From positions 1-34,829 of the forward strand of contig CALAGF010000375.1 of NCBI GenBank assembly GCA_937892345.1: a DNA stretch of 34,829 nucleotides, given 5' to 3'. Positions 22,624 to 30,080 of this stretch are shown here, in pieces (the first letter of the stretch is position 1; each line of letters begins with the position of its first letter). The notes below the pieces were generated by a model. That model saw only the letters and a list, made by a program, of their open reading frames with translations, did no database searches and had not been told where the DNA came from. Made by a program: the position numbers and the translations under genes. The stretch comes from an uncultured Rhodocyclaceae bacterium. GTDB lineage: Bacteria; Pseudomonadota; Gammaproteobacteria; Burkholderiales; Rhodocyclaceae.

Positions 22624-24654
22624 TTACTTCAACGCACCTTTGCAACCACCAACGGTGTTGCCGGCACAAGGGAAGGATCCCTCACGGTTGATCAACCAAC
22701 GACCGTTGACCTTGATCATTTCCAGGGTCTTGGAAATCGTGTCGCTGAAGCCGCTGGAGCGATAAACCTGACGGAAGTCAGCAAAGGCACGATCTTCACC
22801 ATCCATCCGAACCTTGATATCTTCAACCACCACAGAAATACGCTCACGCGGGGTGATGCGGGCACGACGGAGTTGCTCCCAATCGCCACGGGACAAACCA
22901 CCATCCGGCGTAAATGTATCCGCATAGAAACCACGGTAAGCCGAATAATCCTTGGCAGACCAAGCTTCAGCCCAAGAGCGGACACGAGCGGTAATATCCT
23001 TTTCCGGACCGGCTGACACAACAGGCATCGGAGCTTGCGGAACCATACGCGGCGCACCCAGCATACCCATGGCCTTGGCATCCAGTGCTTTCCGGTCAAC
23101 ATCGGTCACCGAAACAATATCGTTCGGGCAAAGCTGTGCTGGATCAACTTCAGCAAACTGATCCTTGTCGATTTTATTGGTCTCAAGTTTCTGCAAGCTC
23201 AGGAACTCGAGCAAAGTGCCCATCCCGGCATACGTCCGGACATAAGCCAGCGAGAGATCTGTATCGGCATTGACTGCTGAACGACGAGCCGTCAGCAATT
23301 CATTTTCCGTATCCAGCAAATCAAGCAAGGTACGCTGACCGACATTGAACTGATCGCGATAAGCGTTGCGGGTTTTTTCAAGCAATTTGACTTGAGTCGC
23401 AATCGAGCTGGATTGTTCACGCAGACGCAAGACATCGTTGTAGGCGATCAGCAATGTCTGACGCGTATCGCGACAGGCCTTTTCACGCATTTCGATGGCC
23501 AGGTGCTTGCGTTCGGTATATTGCTTTTCGCGTGCTTTGTCCGAGCCACCGTTGAACAGATTCCAGTTAACAACCAGTTCTGCAACGTTGAAATCACGGT
23601 CGCCACGGGCACCGAGGTAGTTTTCCGTGTTTTCGGTACGTGCGCGGAAATCCAGACGCGGGGAATAAGCCGCGCGACGCGTATTGATATCGTACTGAGC
23701 AGCCTCGATGTTCTCGATTGCAGCGTACAAAGTCGGATTTCTGCGCAACAGGACATCCAGAGCATCCTTGGCAGTCGCTGGCAAGGCTTGTGCCAACGCT
23801 TCCGGCGGATAAACTTCAGCTGGTGGCAACTCACCGACCAAGCGCTGGAAACGCGCCGAAACGTCGTGCAGGTTGGCTGTTTCCGTCGCCAGGTTCACTT
23901 CGGCAAGCGCCAGACGGCTGCCGGCCTGCTCCAGGTCAACACGGCGACCCACACCTGAATTGGTACGCTGAACCAGTTGTTCGTAAGTTGCCTTGTGCTG
24001 GACGTAATTATCTTCAGCCAAATTCAGCAGAAAACGGAAGCGGAGCACATCCAGATAGGCCCGGGTGGATTCAAGCGCCACCACCTCAGAAGCCTCGAGC
24101 AGTTCGTAATAACGAACCAGCATGGCCTTGTTCAGCTTTCGTACCTCATTGCGGGTCGCGAAGCCATCGAACAACATTTGATTCAGGGTCAGCGCATATC
24201 CGTTGCGGGTGTAGTCATCACGTACGGAGTTCGGCTGTTTCAGGCTTTCCCTGCCGATACCTGCAGTCAGGTCAACACGGGGGAAATACCCACCGCGAGC
24301 AACGCCGATTTCTTCCTCGGCGGCCTTGAAATTTCGCCACTTGGTGGTGACTTCAGGGCTGTTCAGCACCGCTTGCTGAGCAACGCGCTTGAGCGTTTTG
24401 CGGAGTTCTGCCACCGCACTGGACGAGGTAGCGCCGACATCAACAGCTGAGGCCGGCATCGCCTCTACGGATGCCGGCACCTGCACTGCCGCTACGCCAA
24501 CAGGTGCGGCCGCGACCGGGGCAGCGCCCATCTTGGAAGCGACAGGAGCGGACGGCGCGATGGCTGCAGCAACGGCGGCGGATTGATCTGCATTCTGGGC
24601 CATGACCGGGAAAACCGTCACAGCAAGCAGTAGAGGCAATGTTTTTAGTTTCAT
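22624..24654 (-). CDS. TolC-family outer-membrane efflux/secretion protein fused to a C-terminal NTF2-like (Cds6/SnoaL-type) domain
   Basis: 676-residue outer-membrane channel subunit. A signal peptide (MKLKTLPLLLAVTVFPVMAQ) precedes an Ala/Pro/Val-rich linker (to about 80). The TolC beta-barrel/helical-barrel repeats follow (about 85-490): QAVLNSPEVTTKWRNFKAAE, GYALTLNQMLFDGFATRNEV, a second repeat with AELVVNWNLFNGGSDKAREK, and QFNVGQRTLLDLLDTENELL. These resemble type I secretion (LapE/AggA-like) TolC proteins. From about residue 553 an added NTF2-like domain appears (DITARVRSWAEAWSAKDY, FYADTF, INREGSF), of the kind annotated as L,D-transpeptidase Cds6-type. Average TolC proteins end near 450-490 residues. 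No ABC transporter or adaptor adjoins it. Confidence 0.9.
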   Translation of the reverse strand: MKLKTLPLLLAVTVFPVMAQNADQSAAVAAAIAPSAPVASKMGAAPVAAAPVGVAAVQVPASVEAMPASAVDVGATSSSAVAELRKTLKRVAQQAVLNSPEVTTKWRNFKAAEEEIGVARGGYFPRVDLTAGIGRESLKQPNSVRDDYTRNGYALTLNQMLFDGFATRNEVRKLNKAMLVRYYELLEASEVVALESTRAYLDVLRFRFLLNLAEDNYVQHKATYEQLVQRTNSGVGRRVDLEQAGSRLALAEVNLATETANLHDVSARFQRLVGELPPAEVYPPEALAQALPATAKDALDVLLRRNPTLYAAIENIEAAQYDINTRRAAYSPRLDFRARTENTENYLGARGDRDFNVAELVVNWNLFNGGSDKAREKQYTERKHLAIEMREKACRDTRQTLLIAYNDVLRLREQSSSIATQVKLLEKTRNAYRDQFNVGQRTLLDLLDTENELLTARRSAVNADTDLSLAYVRTYAGMGTLLEFLSLQKLETNKIDKDQFAEVDPAQLCPNDIVSVTDVDRKALDAKAMGMLGAPRMVPQAPMPVVSAGPEKDITARVRSWAEAWSAKDYSAYRGFYADTFTPDGGLSRGDWEQLRRARITPRERISVVVEDIKVRMDGEDRAFADFRQVYRSSGFSDTISKTLEMIKVNGRWLINREGSFPCAGNTVGGCKGALK

Positions 24655-24772
24655 GGCGTGCGCTATCTATGGAGTCAATGATTTGCCGAAACCTTCACTG
24701 GCTTTGGCCCTTTATTGATAGTTTGCTTGCAACATCAAGCAGTACAAGTTGATTCTAGACGAGAAGTTAAAG

Positions 24773-24826
24773 TGTTTTGTAAGGTTTGGTAAAGAGATTA
24801 TTGTTATAAAAAAGCATTACAAAACA
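24773..24826. repeat. 10-bp inverted repeat upstream of the TolC-family gene
   Basis: TGTTTTGTAA (24773-24782) and TTACAAAACA (24817-24826) are perfect complements separated by 34 bases of AT-rich DNA in the 207-bp gap upstream of the TolC-family gene. The left arm overlaps GTAAG-N5-GTAAA (24779-24793), one mismatch from a CpxR box. The gap holds no gene. Confidence 0.5.
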
Positions 24827-24861
24827 GAGCAATACCGAAAATGGCAACAAACTAAAAAATA

Positions 24862-26178
24862 TCACAACGTCTTGCCGAGTTTTCGATACACAGTTCTGAC
24901 ACTGACACCCAACACTGTTGCAACTTTGGCAATTTCACCCGACTCCCTTTCGAGCAACCAGCGAACATAGCGCCTTTCAAGCTCGCCAAGTTCGACGCCA
25001 TCTTCCAGACAAAAACGCCCGTCACAAGCCAACACAGGAATCTCCGCCGGCAAGTCTGTCATATCCTGAAAATGGATGACATCCAGTTCTGTACCATCTG
25101 CCATCAGAGTCGCCCGTTCGATCAAATTGCGCAACTCCCTGATGTTGCCTGTGTAACGTCTATTTGACAGCCACATCCTCGCAGCGGCTGACAAGCGCCT
25201 GCCACCACGCTTGTCCACTCGGCCCAACAAGGACTCTGCGAGCAAGGGAATATCTCCCGCCCGCTCATGCAAAGCAGGCGTGTGAATTGGGAAAGTATTG
25301 ATCCGAAAATAGAGGTCGCGACGAAACTCCTCGCGCTCGACCATTTGCCGCAAGTCCCGATGGGTAGCGGTGATCAGTCGAAAATCCGCAGGCAACCACT
25401 CCAGCCCCCCCACCCGACGAAAGGTCCCGGTTTCCAGCAAACGCAATAGCTTTACCTGTAAAGCCAGCGGCAACTCACCAATTTCATCGAGAAACAATGT
25501 CCCTCCGGATGCAGCCTCAACCAAACCATGTTTGCGGTGCGCAGCCCCTGTGAAGGCTCCTTTTTCATAGCCGAACAATTCGCTCTCAAAAAGCGTTTCA
25601 GTCATTCCCGCGCAGTCGACCGCAACAAACGGCCCTTCTTCTCGGGCGCTGGCCTCATGAATCGCATGTGCAACCAATTCCTTGCCGGTGCCGGTTTCTC
25701 CCAGCAAAAGAACTGCCGCATCGGCATTGGCAACCCGCAGGATTTTTTCCAGCATGCCAACAAAGGCTGGCGAACGCCCCACCAGCCCCTGCGCCGCCGG
25801 TCGACTGCTGGCCTGACGCACGATTCGCATGGTTTCAACGAAATAGGCAATTTGGCCCTCCTCGTCACGAATCGGCGTGGTTTCCACCGCCACATGCTCC
25901 TCGCCGCGCGGCGTGTGATGCAGATGCAGGACTCGCTGCGGCGCCCCCGTCTCCAGACTCTGCTTAAGCGGGCAGGACTCCCCGGCCTGATCGCACGGCA
26001 CATCAAAATGGTGTGACACTTCGTAGCAATGGCGCCCGGCAATCTCGCCACGCCCCCCGAATTCACGGGTGTAGGCAGTATTGGCAGCAATCACCCGATA
26101 GTCCGCGCTCATGACAATACGCGGCTCAGGGAGGCCATCCAGGAATGAAATCAACTCGCTCAAAAAATGGGAAGTCAT
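24862..26178 (-). CDS. Sigma-54-dependent transcriptional activator with N-terminal PAS domain
   Basis: 438-residue enhancer-binding protein. The PAS domain (about 10-125) contains three cysteines in HCYEVSHHFDVPCDQ and ESCPL, a CYxxxH...PC...CP layout shared by PAS domains of several redox-linked regulators. The AAA+ domain (about 130-360) has Walker A (LLGETGTGKEL), the sigma-54 contact loop GAFTGA, Walker B (GGTLFLDEIGELP) and the arginine-finger region. The Fis-type helix-turn-helix ends the protein (GEIAKVATVLGVSVRTVYRK). It is divergent from ccoG. Two GTCAAWAATGTC repeats lie directly before its start codon. Target genes are unknown; signal sensing through the cysteine-rich PAS is inference. 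Confidence 0.92.
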   Translation of the reverse strand: MTSHFLSELISFLDGLPEPRIVMSADYRVIAANTAYTREFGGRGEIAGRHCYEVSHHFDVPCDQAGESCPLKQSLETGAPQRVLHLHHTPRGEEHVAVETTPIRDEEGQIAYFVETMRIVRQASSRPAAQGLVGRSPAFVGMLEKILRVANADAAVLLLGETGTGKELVAHAIHEASAREEGPFVAVDCAGMTETLFESELFGYEKGAFTGAAHRKHGLVEAASGGTLFLDEIGELPLALQVKLLRLLETGTFRRVGGLEWLPADFRLITATHRDLRQMVEREEFRRDLYFRINTFPIHTPALHERAGDIPLLAESLLGRVDKRGGRRLSAAARMWLSNRRYTGNIRELRNLIERATLMADGTELDVIHFQDMTDLPAEIPVLACDGRFCLEDGVELGELERRYVRWLLERESGEIAKVATVLGVSVRTVYRKLGKTL

Positions 26179-26208
26179 GTCAAAAATGTCACGAGCGTCA
26201 ATAATGTC
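26179..26208. repeat. Direct repeats GTCAAWAATGTC
   Basis: GTCAAAAATGTC (26179-26190) and GTCAATAATGTC (26197-26208) are 12-mers differing at one base, 18 bp apart. They abut the start codon of the sigma-54 activator and could be its own binding sites or an upstream activator site for ccoG. Confidence 0.5.
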
Positions 26209-26253
26209 CGACTAGACTGGCACAGCATCCCGCGAGGCACAAGCATTAGAAAA

Positions 26254-26283
26254 TTCAAATACAACAAGTCCTTGTTTTACAAT
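26254..26283 (+). promoter_or_regulatory. Candidate ccoG promoter with embedded palindrome
   Basis: TTCAAA (26254-26259) and TACAAT (26278-26283) form a weak sigma-70 promoter with an 18-base spacer. Within the spacer is a perfect dyad, AACAAG-TC-CTTGTT (26263-26276), placed where a bound repressor would block RNA polymerase. A transcript would start near 26290 and carry a leader of about 190 bases. Confidence 0.4.
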
Positions 26284-26334
26284 GGCTCATGGGCCGCAAC
26301 AAAAGCAGGCACACATCTTGATAAGACTTATGCC

Positions 26335-26449
26335 GGAAACCGGAAAATCACTCGTCCAGGTCTTGGGGACAGCCTGCATTCCCCCTATGTTCGCCCCGCA
26401 GGCTAGCTTTATGTAGACTGTCGCAAGACACGGACAATTTCCGGTTTCC
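26335..26449 (+). other. Candidate structured 5' leader RNA of ccoG
   Basis: A 12-bp perfect inverted repeat (GGAAACCGGAAA at 26335-26346, TTTCCGGTTTCC at 26438-26449) could close a domain holding three internal hairpins: GTCC/GGAC (26354-26370), AGCCTGC/GCAGGCT (26371-26404) and TGTC-GCAA-GACA (26419-26430, a GNRA-type loop). The domain ends about 24 bases before the ccoG ribosome-binding site. It matches no riboswitch I know. The two long arms could instead be paired protein-binding sites. Confidence 0.35.
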
Positions 26450-26481
26450 ATACCGATTTTCATCACCGATGCAGAGGATCA

Positions 26482-27888
26482 ATGAGCCAGCCTGACGCCA
26501 GCAACAAGCAGGACACACCTGCCCAGGTCTCCTTTTACGAGAAGCGCAAAAAAATTTACGCCAAGGGGATTCGCGGCTACTTTGATAATTGGCGCATTTT
26601 GTTGGTTATCCTGACCCAAGTCATGTTCTACGGCGGCTTGTGGCTGACATGGAATGATCGACAGGCGCTGCTTTTCCATCTTGTCGAACGAAAATTCTAT
26701 ATTTTCGGCATCGTTTTCTGGCCGCAGGATGTGATTTACCTGGCGATTCTGCTGATCATTTCAGCCTACGCGCTCTTCCTGGTCACCGCTGTCGCCGGCC
26801 GTCTTTTCTGCGGCTATGCCTGTCCGCAAACGGTGTACACCGAAGTGTTCATGTGGATAGAGAACTGGGTTGAAGGCGAGCGGAACGCCCGCCTCAAGCT
26901 TGACAAAGGCCCGATGACCGCCCGGAAATTCCGCATCAAGGCAACCAAATTCGCGCTTTGGGGCCTGCTGTCCCTGTGGACCGGTTTCACGCTGACCGGC
27001 TATTTCACCCCGGTCAAGGAGCTGGTCAACAACGTCCTCACGAACAACCTGGGCTCCTGGGAAATCTTCTGGATTTTCTTCTACGGCGGATTCACCTTCC
27101 TGATGGCCGGTTTCATGCGGGAACAGGTGTGCAAATACATGTGCCCGTATGCTCGCTTCCAAAGCGTGATGTTCGACCCGGATACATTGATCATCAGTTA
27201 CGACGAGTCCCGCGGTGAACAACGCGGCGCACGCAAAAAAGGGGCTGACCACAGCCAACTGGGTGACTGTGTCGATTGTGGCCAGTGCGTGGTGGTCTGT
27301 CCGACAGGGATTGATATCCGCAACGGCTTGCAATATGAGTGCATCGGTTGCGCCGCCTGTGTCGACGTCTGCGATCAGGTCATGGACAAAGTGGGCTTGC
27401 CGCGCGGTCTGGTGCGTTACTCGACCGAAAACGCAATGGCCAAAAACCTCGACAAGGCGGATGTCCTCAGCCATATCGTGCGCCCCCGCATTCTGGTGTA
27501 CACGGCCATTCTCATCGTGATCACCATCGTGGCGGGCTGGTTCCTTGCGCACCGTATTCCGCTCAAGGTGGACATCATTCGCGATCGCTCCGTTCTGGCC
27601 CGCGAAGCTGAAGATGGCTCGATCGAGAATGTATTCATGCTTCAGATCATGAATACGACCGAAGCAAAACAACGCTACAAGATTGCGGTCGACGGACTTG
27701 AAGGGGCAAAAATCAGCGGCCCGGATAGTGTGGATGCCAATGCAGCCGGCCTGACCTCATTTAATGTGGTGGTCGCTGCGCCGCCAGAATCCGGCAAGCA
27801 AGGCTCCAACCCGATCCACTTCACGATTGCAGCAGAACAGGACGCTGCCATCACGGTACGGGAAAAAGCCTCTTTCCTCATGCCTTGA
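26482..27888 (+). CDS. ccoG: Cytochrome c oxidase accessory protein CcoG (FixG/RdxA)
   Basis: 468-residue inner-membrane iron-sulphur protein needed in many proteobacteria for copper delivery during cbb3 oxidase assembly. Membrane segments lie near 40-57, 85-107, 158-177, 195-213 and 338-358. The GYACPQTVYTEVF signature (about 113) and CKYMCPYARFQSVMFDPDT precede two 4Fe-4S cluster motifs, CVDCGQCVVVCPTGID and CIGCAACVDVCDQVM. An Ig-like FixG C-terminal domain follows. AGAGGA five bases upstream supports the ATG. The gene stands alone, away from any ccoNOPQ genes, which are not in the window. A strong terminator follows. Confidence 0.95.
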   Translation: MSQPDASNKQDTPAQVSFYEKRKKIYAKGIRGYFDNWRILLVILTQVMFYGGLWLTWNDRQALLFHLVERKFYIFGIVFWPQDVIYLAILLIISAYALFLVTAVAGRLFCGYACPQTVYTEVFMWIENWVEGERNARLKLDKGPMTARKFRIKATKFALWGLLSLWTGFTLTGYFTPVKELVNNVLTNNLGSWEIFWIFFYGGFTFLMAGFMREQVCKYMCPYARFQSVMFDPDTLIISYDESRGEQRGARKKGADHSQLGDCVDCGQCVVVCPTGIDIRNGLQYECIGCAACVDVCDQVMDKVGLPRGLVRYSTENAMAKNLDKADVLSHIVRPRILVYTAILIVITIVAGWFLAHRIPLKVDIIRDRSVLAREAEDGSIENVFMLQIMNTTEAKQRYKIAVDGLEGAKISGPDSVDANAAGLTSFNVVVAAPPESGKQGSNPIHFTIAAEQDAAITVREKASFLMP

Positions 27889-27911
27889 CAGCACAAGGCA
27901 GAGGCAATCAA

Positions 27912-27937
27912 GGCGGGAGCCAAGCTCCCGCCTTTTT
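27912..27937 (+). terminator. Rho-independent terminator of ccoG
   Basis: A perfect 9-bp stem GGCGGGAGC/GCTCCCGCC with loop CAA is followed by five T, 24 bases after the ccoG stop codon. The minus-strand side has only two T, so it acts mainly on ccoG. Confidence 0.9.
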
Positions 27938-27954
27938 ATCGCCTGTAATTGGAT

Positions 27955-28170
27955 TTACTCGGCAATCAAGGTCACCGTTTCGCCGCCAAAACTGACGATT
28001 TGCCCCGGGCGTAATTTGGCGCGTTTACGGGTGTCGACCGCAGCATCAACACTGACCCGCCCCTCGGCAATCGCGGCATGCGCCGCGCCACCCGACTCGC
28101 ACAGGCCCGTGGCCTTAAGCAGTTGATCCAGTTGTATGTACTCGCCGCGCACGGCAAAAATCTGACTCAT
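27955..28170 (-). CDS. S4-domain RNA-binding protein (YbcJ-like)
   Basis: 71-residue cytoplasmic protein consisting of one S4 RNA-binding domain, with the helix-helix-strand pattern IQLDQLLKATGLCESGGAAHAAIAEG, then RVSVDAAVDTRKRAKLRPGQIV. Length and form match the YbcJ/YaaA family of ribosome- or tRNA-linked S4 proteins. Its start codon overlaps the stop of the ALDH-like gene by ATGA, so the two are co-translated. The partner RNA is unknown. Confidence 0.88.
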   Translation of the reverse strand: MSQIFAVRGEYIQLDQLLKATGLCESGGAAHAAIAEGRVSVDAAVDTRKRAKLRPGQIVSFGGETVTLIAE

Positions 28171-28871
28171 GAAGCGTCCCCGATCTGCTCAAAAGGCACG
28201 GATGCCGCCTCTGCAATCACTGCGACCTGTGCCCCCAATGCCGGCTCCCCCGCATAGATCAGGCGATCCACCCCACCCGAGCACAAGCCGGAAATAGCCG
28301 GCGCATCACCGTGAAGCAGATTAAGCACCCCTGCAGGCCATTCAACCCGGCCACTCAATTCGCACAATGCAAATGCAGCGGAAGGCGCTTTCAAACTGGG
28401 TTTCAGCACCACACCTGCCCCTGCCAACAAGGCAGGGGCCATTGCCCGGGCCAGACCGACCAGCGACTGACTGGCATCCACGACCACTGCCAGTATGCCG
28501 GCATGTCCCACCGAAACGCCGCGTAGCGCGGCTACGGCAGCGTCCACTTCGCCCGAGGCAATCGCTTCATCGACGCCCAGATCCTGAACCAGCAATTTGG
28601 CAAAATGTCCTGAATACTTCTCCAAGGCATCGGCCAGCGCATTCAGGCAGACACGACGAGCATTCATGCCCATTGCAGCCCAGCCGGGTTGTGCTTCACG
28701 CGCCGCCGCCAACGCTTCAGCCGCTTCTTTGCTACCGCACATCGGCACACGCCGCAGGGCCTCTCCGGTCGACGGATTCACTACATCAAAAAAGCTCTCG
28801 CCCATCGTCAGGTAAGCGTGGCCATTGATCCACAAAGGAATAGCCATCGGGCCTTCGGGTGCGAATTCCAT
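28167..28871 (-). CDS. Truncated aldehyde dehydrogenase homologue lacking the catalytic domain
   Basis: About 234 residues resembling only the N-terminal NAD-binding half of an aldehyde dehydrogenase. Recognisable blocks are LWINGHAY, FFDVVNPSTGEALRRVP, VVLKPSLKAPSAAFALCEL, GVLNLLHGD and LIYAGEPALGAQVAVIAE. The catalytic half with the nucleophilic cysteine and the general-base glutamate motif is absent. No leftover of it lies downstream, where the S4 gene follows with an ATGA overlap. The reading frame is clean and the overlap tidy, so this may be a stable short protein and not a decaying pseudogene. The ATG at 28871 has a purine-rich GAGAG upstream; one at 28847 preceded by AAGG is an alternative. 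Function unknown; activity as an aldehyde dehydrogenase is unlikely. Confidence 0.7.
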   Translation of the reverse strand: MEFAPEGPMAIPLWINGHAYLTMGESFFDVVNPSTGEALRRVPMCGSKEAAEALAAAREAQPGWAAMGMNARRVCLNALADALEKYSGHFAKLLVQDLGVDEAIASGEVDAAVAALRGVSVGHAGILAVVVDASQSLVGLARAMAPALLAGAGVVLKPSLKAPSAAFALCELSGRVEWPAGVLNLLHGDAPAISGLCSGGVDRLIYAGEPALGAQVAVIAEAASVPFEQIGDAS

Positions 28872-29173
28872 GCTTGTTCTCTCTTTCTTGCTGCATTCAG
28901 TTCTTGAAAAGTCTTGCGACTGCTTATCGACAAATCGCATCCAGCGGTCCACTCAGAAACCAGGCCAAAACACGAGCCCTCCCGAAACCGTTTTACAGCC
29001 AGCGCAAAGCCCGGCGTCCGGCGATCGCAGCGGAACCGGATCCGCGCGGCTATTGCACCACACGCCCTTAGTACGTGAATCAGCCCCCTTGAATTCGAGC
29101 AAACGCAGTGCAGCAAAATCGGTCGCCGGTCGCATCAGGTCTACAAGGCAGGTAACGTAGAGGGCAATGCGCA
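28872..29173. other. Non-coding gap between the ALDH-like gene and the IclR promoter
   Basis: About 300 bases between divergent genes. I see no convincing reading frame, terminator or tRNA here; it presumably holds the promoter of the minus-strand ALDH-like/S4 pair. The remaining bases up to 29244 carry the IclR promoter and operator. Confidence 0.5.
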
Positions 29174-29182
29174 TGCTAATAT
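29174..29182 (+). promoter_or_regulatory. Candidate extended -10 promoter for the IclR gene
   Basis: TGC-TAATAT is a good extended -10 element; no clear -35 is present at the expected distance, as is common for this promoter class. Transcription would begin near 29189. Confidence 0.45.
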
Positions 29183-29202
29183 TGCGCCGCACAAGAAGGC
29201 AA

Positions 29203-29218
29203 GGTAGGCAATCCTACC
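29203..29218. promoter_or_regulatory. Inverted repeat GGTAGG-CAAT-CCTACC, candidate IclR operator
   Basis: A perfect 6-bp inverted repeat with a four-base spacer lies just downstream of the predicted transcription start and 26 bases before the start codon. The position suits autorepression by the encoded regulator. Confidence 0.5.
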
Positions 29219-29244
29219 CAAACCCCGAGAATAAAGGAATCCAG

Positions 29245-30033
29245 TTGTCAGACGCCGCCGGCGAATCCGCCAAAGCCCCCGGTTCCATCCAGGTCATCGA
29301 GCGCATGATGTCATTGCTCGATGCGCTAGCTACGGCTCCCGAAGCCGTCAGTCTCAAACAGCTGGCCAGCACCACTGAACTCCATCCATCAACCGCCCAC
29401 CGCATTCTGGCAGCAATGACCCATGCGCGTTTTGTCGAACGCCAGGATGCCGGCAGTTACCGTTTGGGAATCCGCCTGCTTGAACTGGGCAATATCGTCA
29501 AATCGAGGATCAATCTTCGCGAGGTTGCGCTCCCTTACATGCAAAACCTGCATGAAAAGATCGGCGAAGCGATCAATCTGGGTGCACGGCACGACGACGA
29601 TATCGTCTATCTGGAACGCACATCCTCCGGGCGCGCCCTCGTGCGCGTGGTCTATCTCGTTGGCGGCCGCGCACCCTTGCACCTGACTTCCTTAGGCAAG
29701 CTTTTTCTTGCCTCGGAAAGCACACAGAAGTTGCGCGACTACGTCCGGCGCACCGGTCTGCCGGGCAAGACCCCGCACTCCCTGACCACACTCGAGAGCC
29801 TCGAAAAAGAACTCGACAAAGTCCGCCGCCACGGTATCGCATACGATGACGAAGAAGCCGAACTCGGCCTCAAATGCGTTGCCGCACCAATTCACGACGA
29901 CGAAGGTCAGGTCGTCGCTGCACTCTCCGTATCAGCACCGGCAGACCGGCACGATCCCGACTGGGCACGGCAGGTTCGGGAAACCGCAGACGCCGTTTCA
30001 AAAGCGCTCGGCTACATCAAGCCACGGAAATAA
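29245..30033 (+). CDS. IclR-family transcriptional regulator
   Basis: 262-residue cytoplasmic repressor or activator. The N-terminal winged helix (about 15-75: IQVIERMMSLLDALATAPEA, LHPSTAHRILAAMTHARFVE) is followed by the IclR effector-binding domain (about 85-255: LREVALPYMQNLHEKIGEAI, LHLTSLGKLFLA, GIAYDDEEAELGLKCVAAPI). The start is TTG, chosen because AAAGGA lies six bases upstream; earlier ATGs at 29167 and 29173 lie before the inverted repeat and have no ribosome-binding site. It faces the ALDH-like/S4 genes across 373 bases. The ligand cannot be told. A terminator follows directly. Confidence 0.88.
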   Translation: MSDAAGESAKAPGSIQVIERMMSLLDALATAPEAVSLKQLASTTELHPSTAHRILAAMTHARFVERQDAGSYRLGIRLLELGNIVKSRINLREVALPYMQNLHEKIGEAINLGARHDDDIVYLERTSSGRALVRVVYLVGGRAPLHLTSLGKLFLASESTQKLRDYVRRTGLPGKTPHSLTTLESLEKELDKVRRHGIAYDDEEAELGLKCVAAPIHDDEGQVVAALSVSAPADRHDPDWARQVRETADAVSKALGYIKPRK

Positions 30034-30056
30034 AAAAGGCGGCTACTGCCGCCTTT
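30032..30056. terminator. Terminator between the IclR gene and pbpG
   Basis: AAAGGCGGC and GCCGCCTTT form a perfect 9-bp stem with loop TACT. Six A precede the GGCGGC arm, giving a T run on the minus strand, so it can stop both the IclR transcript and the convergent pbpG transcript. It overlaps the IclR stop codon. Confidence 0.75.
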
Positions 30057-30080
30057 CGAGTGCTGCTATATATCCCGACA

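Noticed and set aside
26218..26233. TGGCAC as a sigma-54 -24 element before ccoG
   Set aside because: The matching -12 position reads CG and not GC, and TTGC is absent, so the sigma-54 consensus is not met.
26319..26332. TTGAT-N4 half-site as an FNR/ANR box upstream of ccoG
   Set aside because: The second half should be ATCAA but reads CTTAT, so only half of the site is present.
26167..26406. 79-codon plus-strand frame between the sigma-54 activator and ccoG
   Set aside because: It overlaps the activator start, has no ribosome-binding site or recognisable composition, and runs through repeats and the putative RNA helix.
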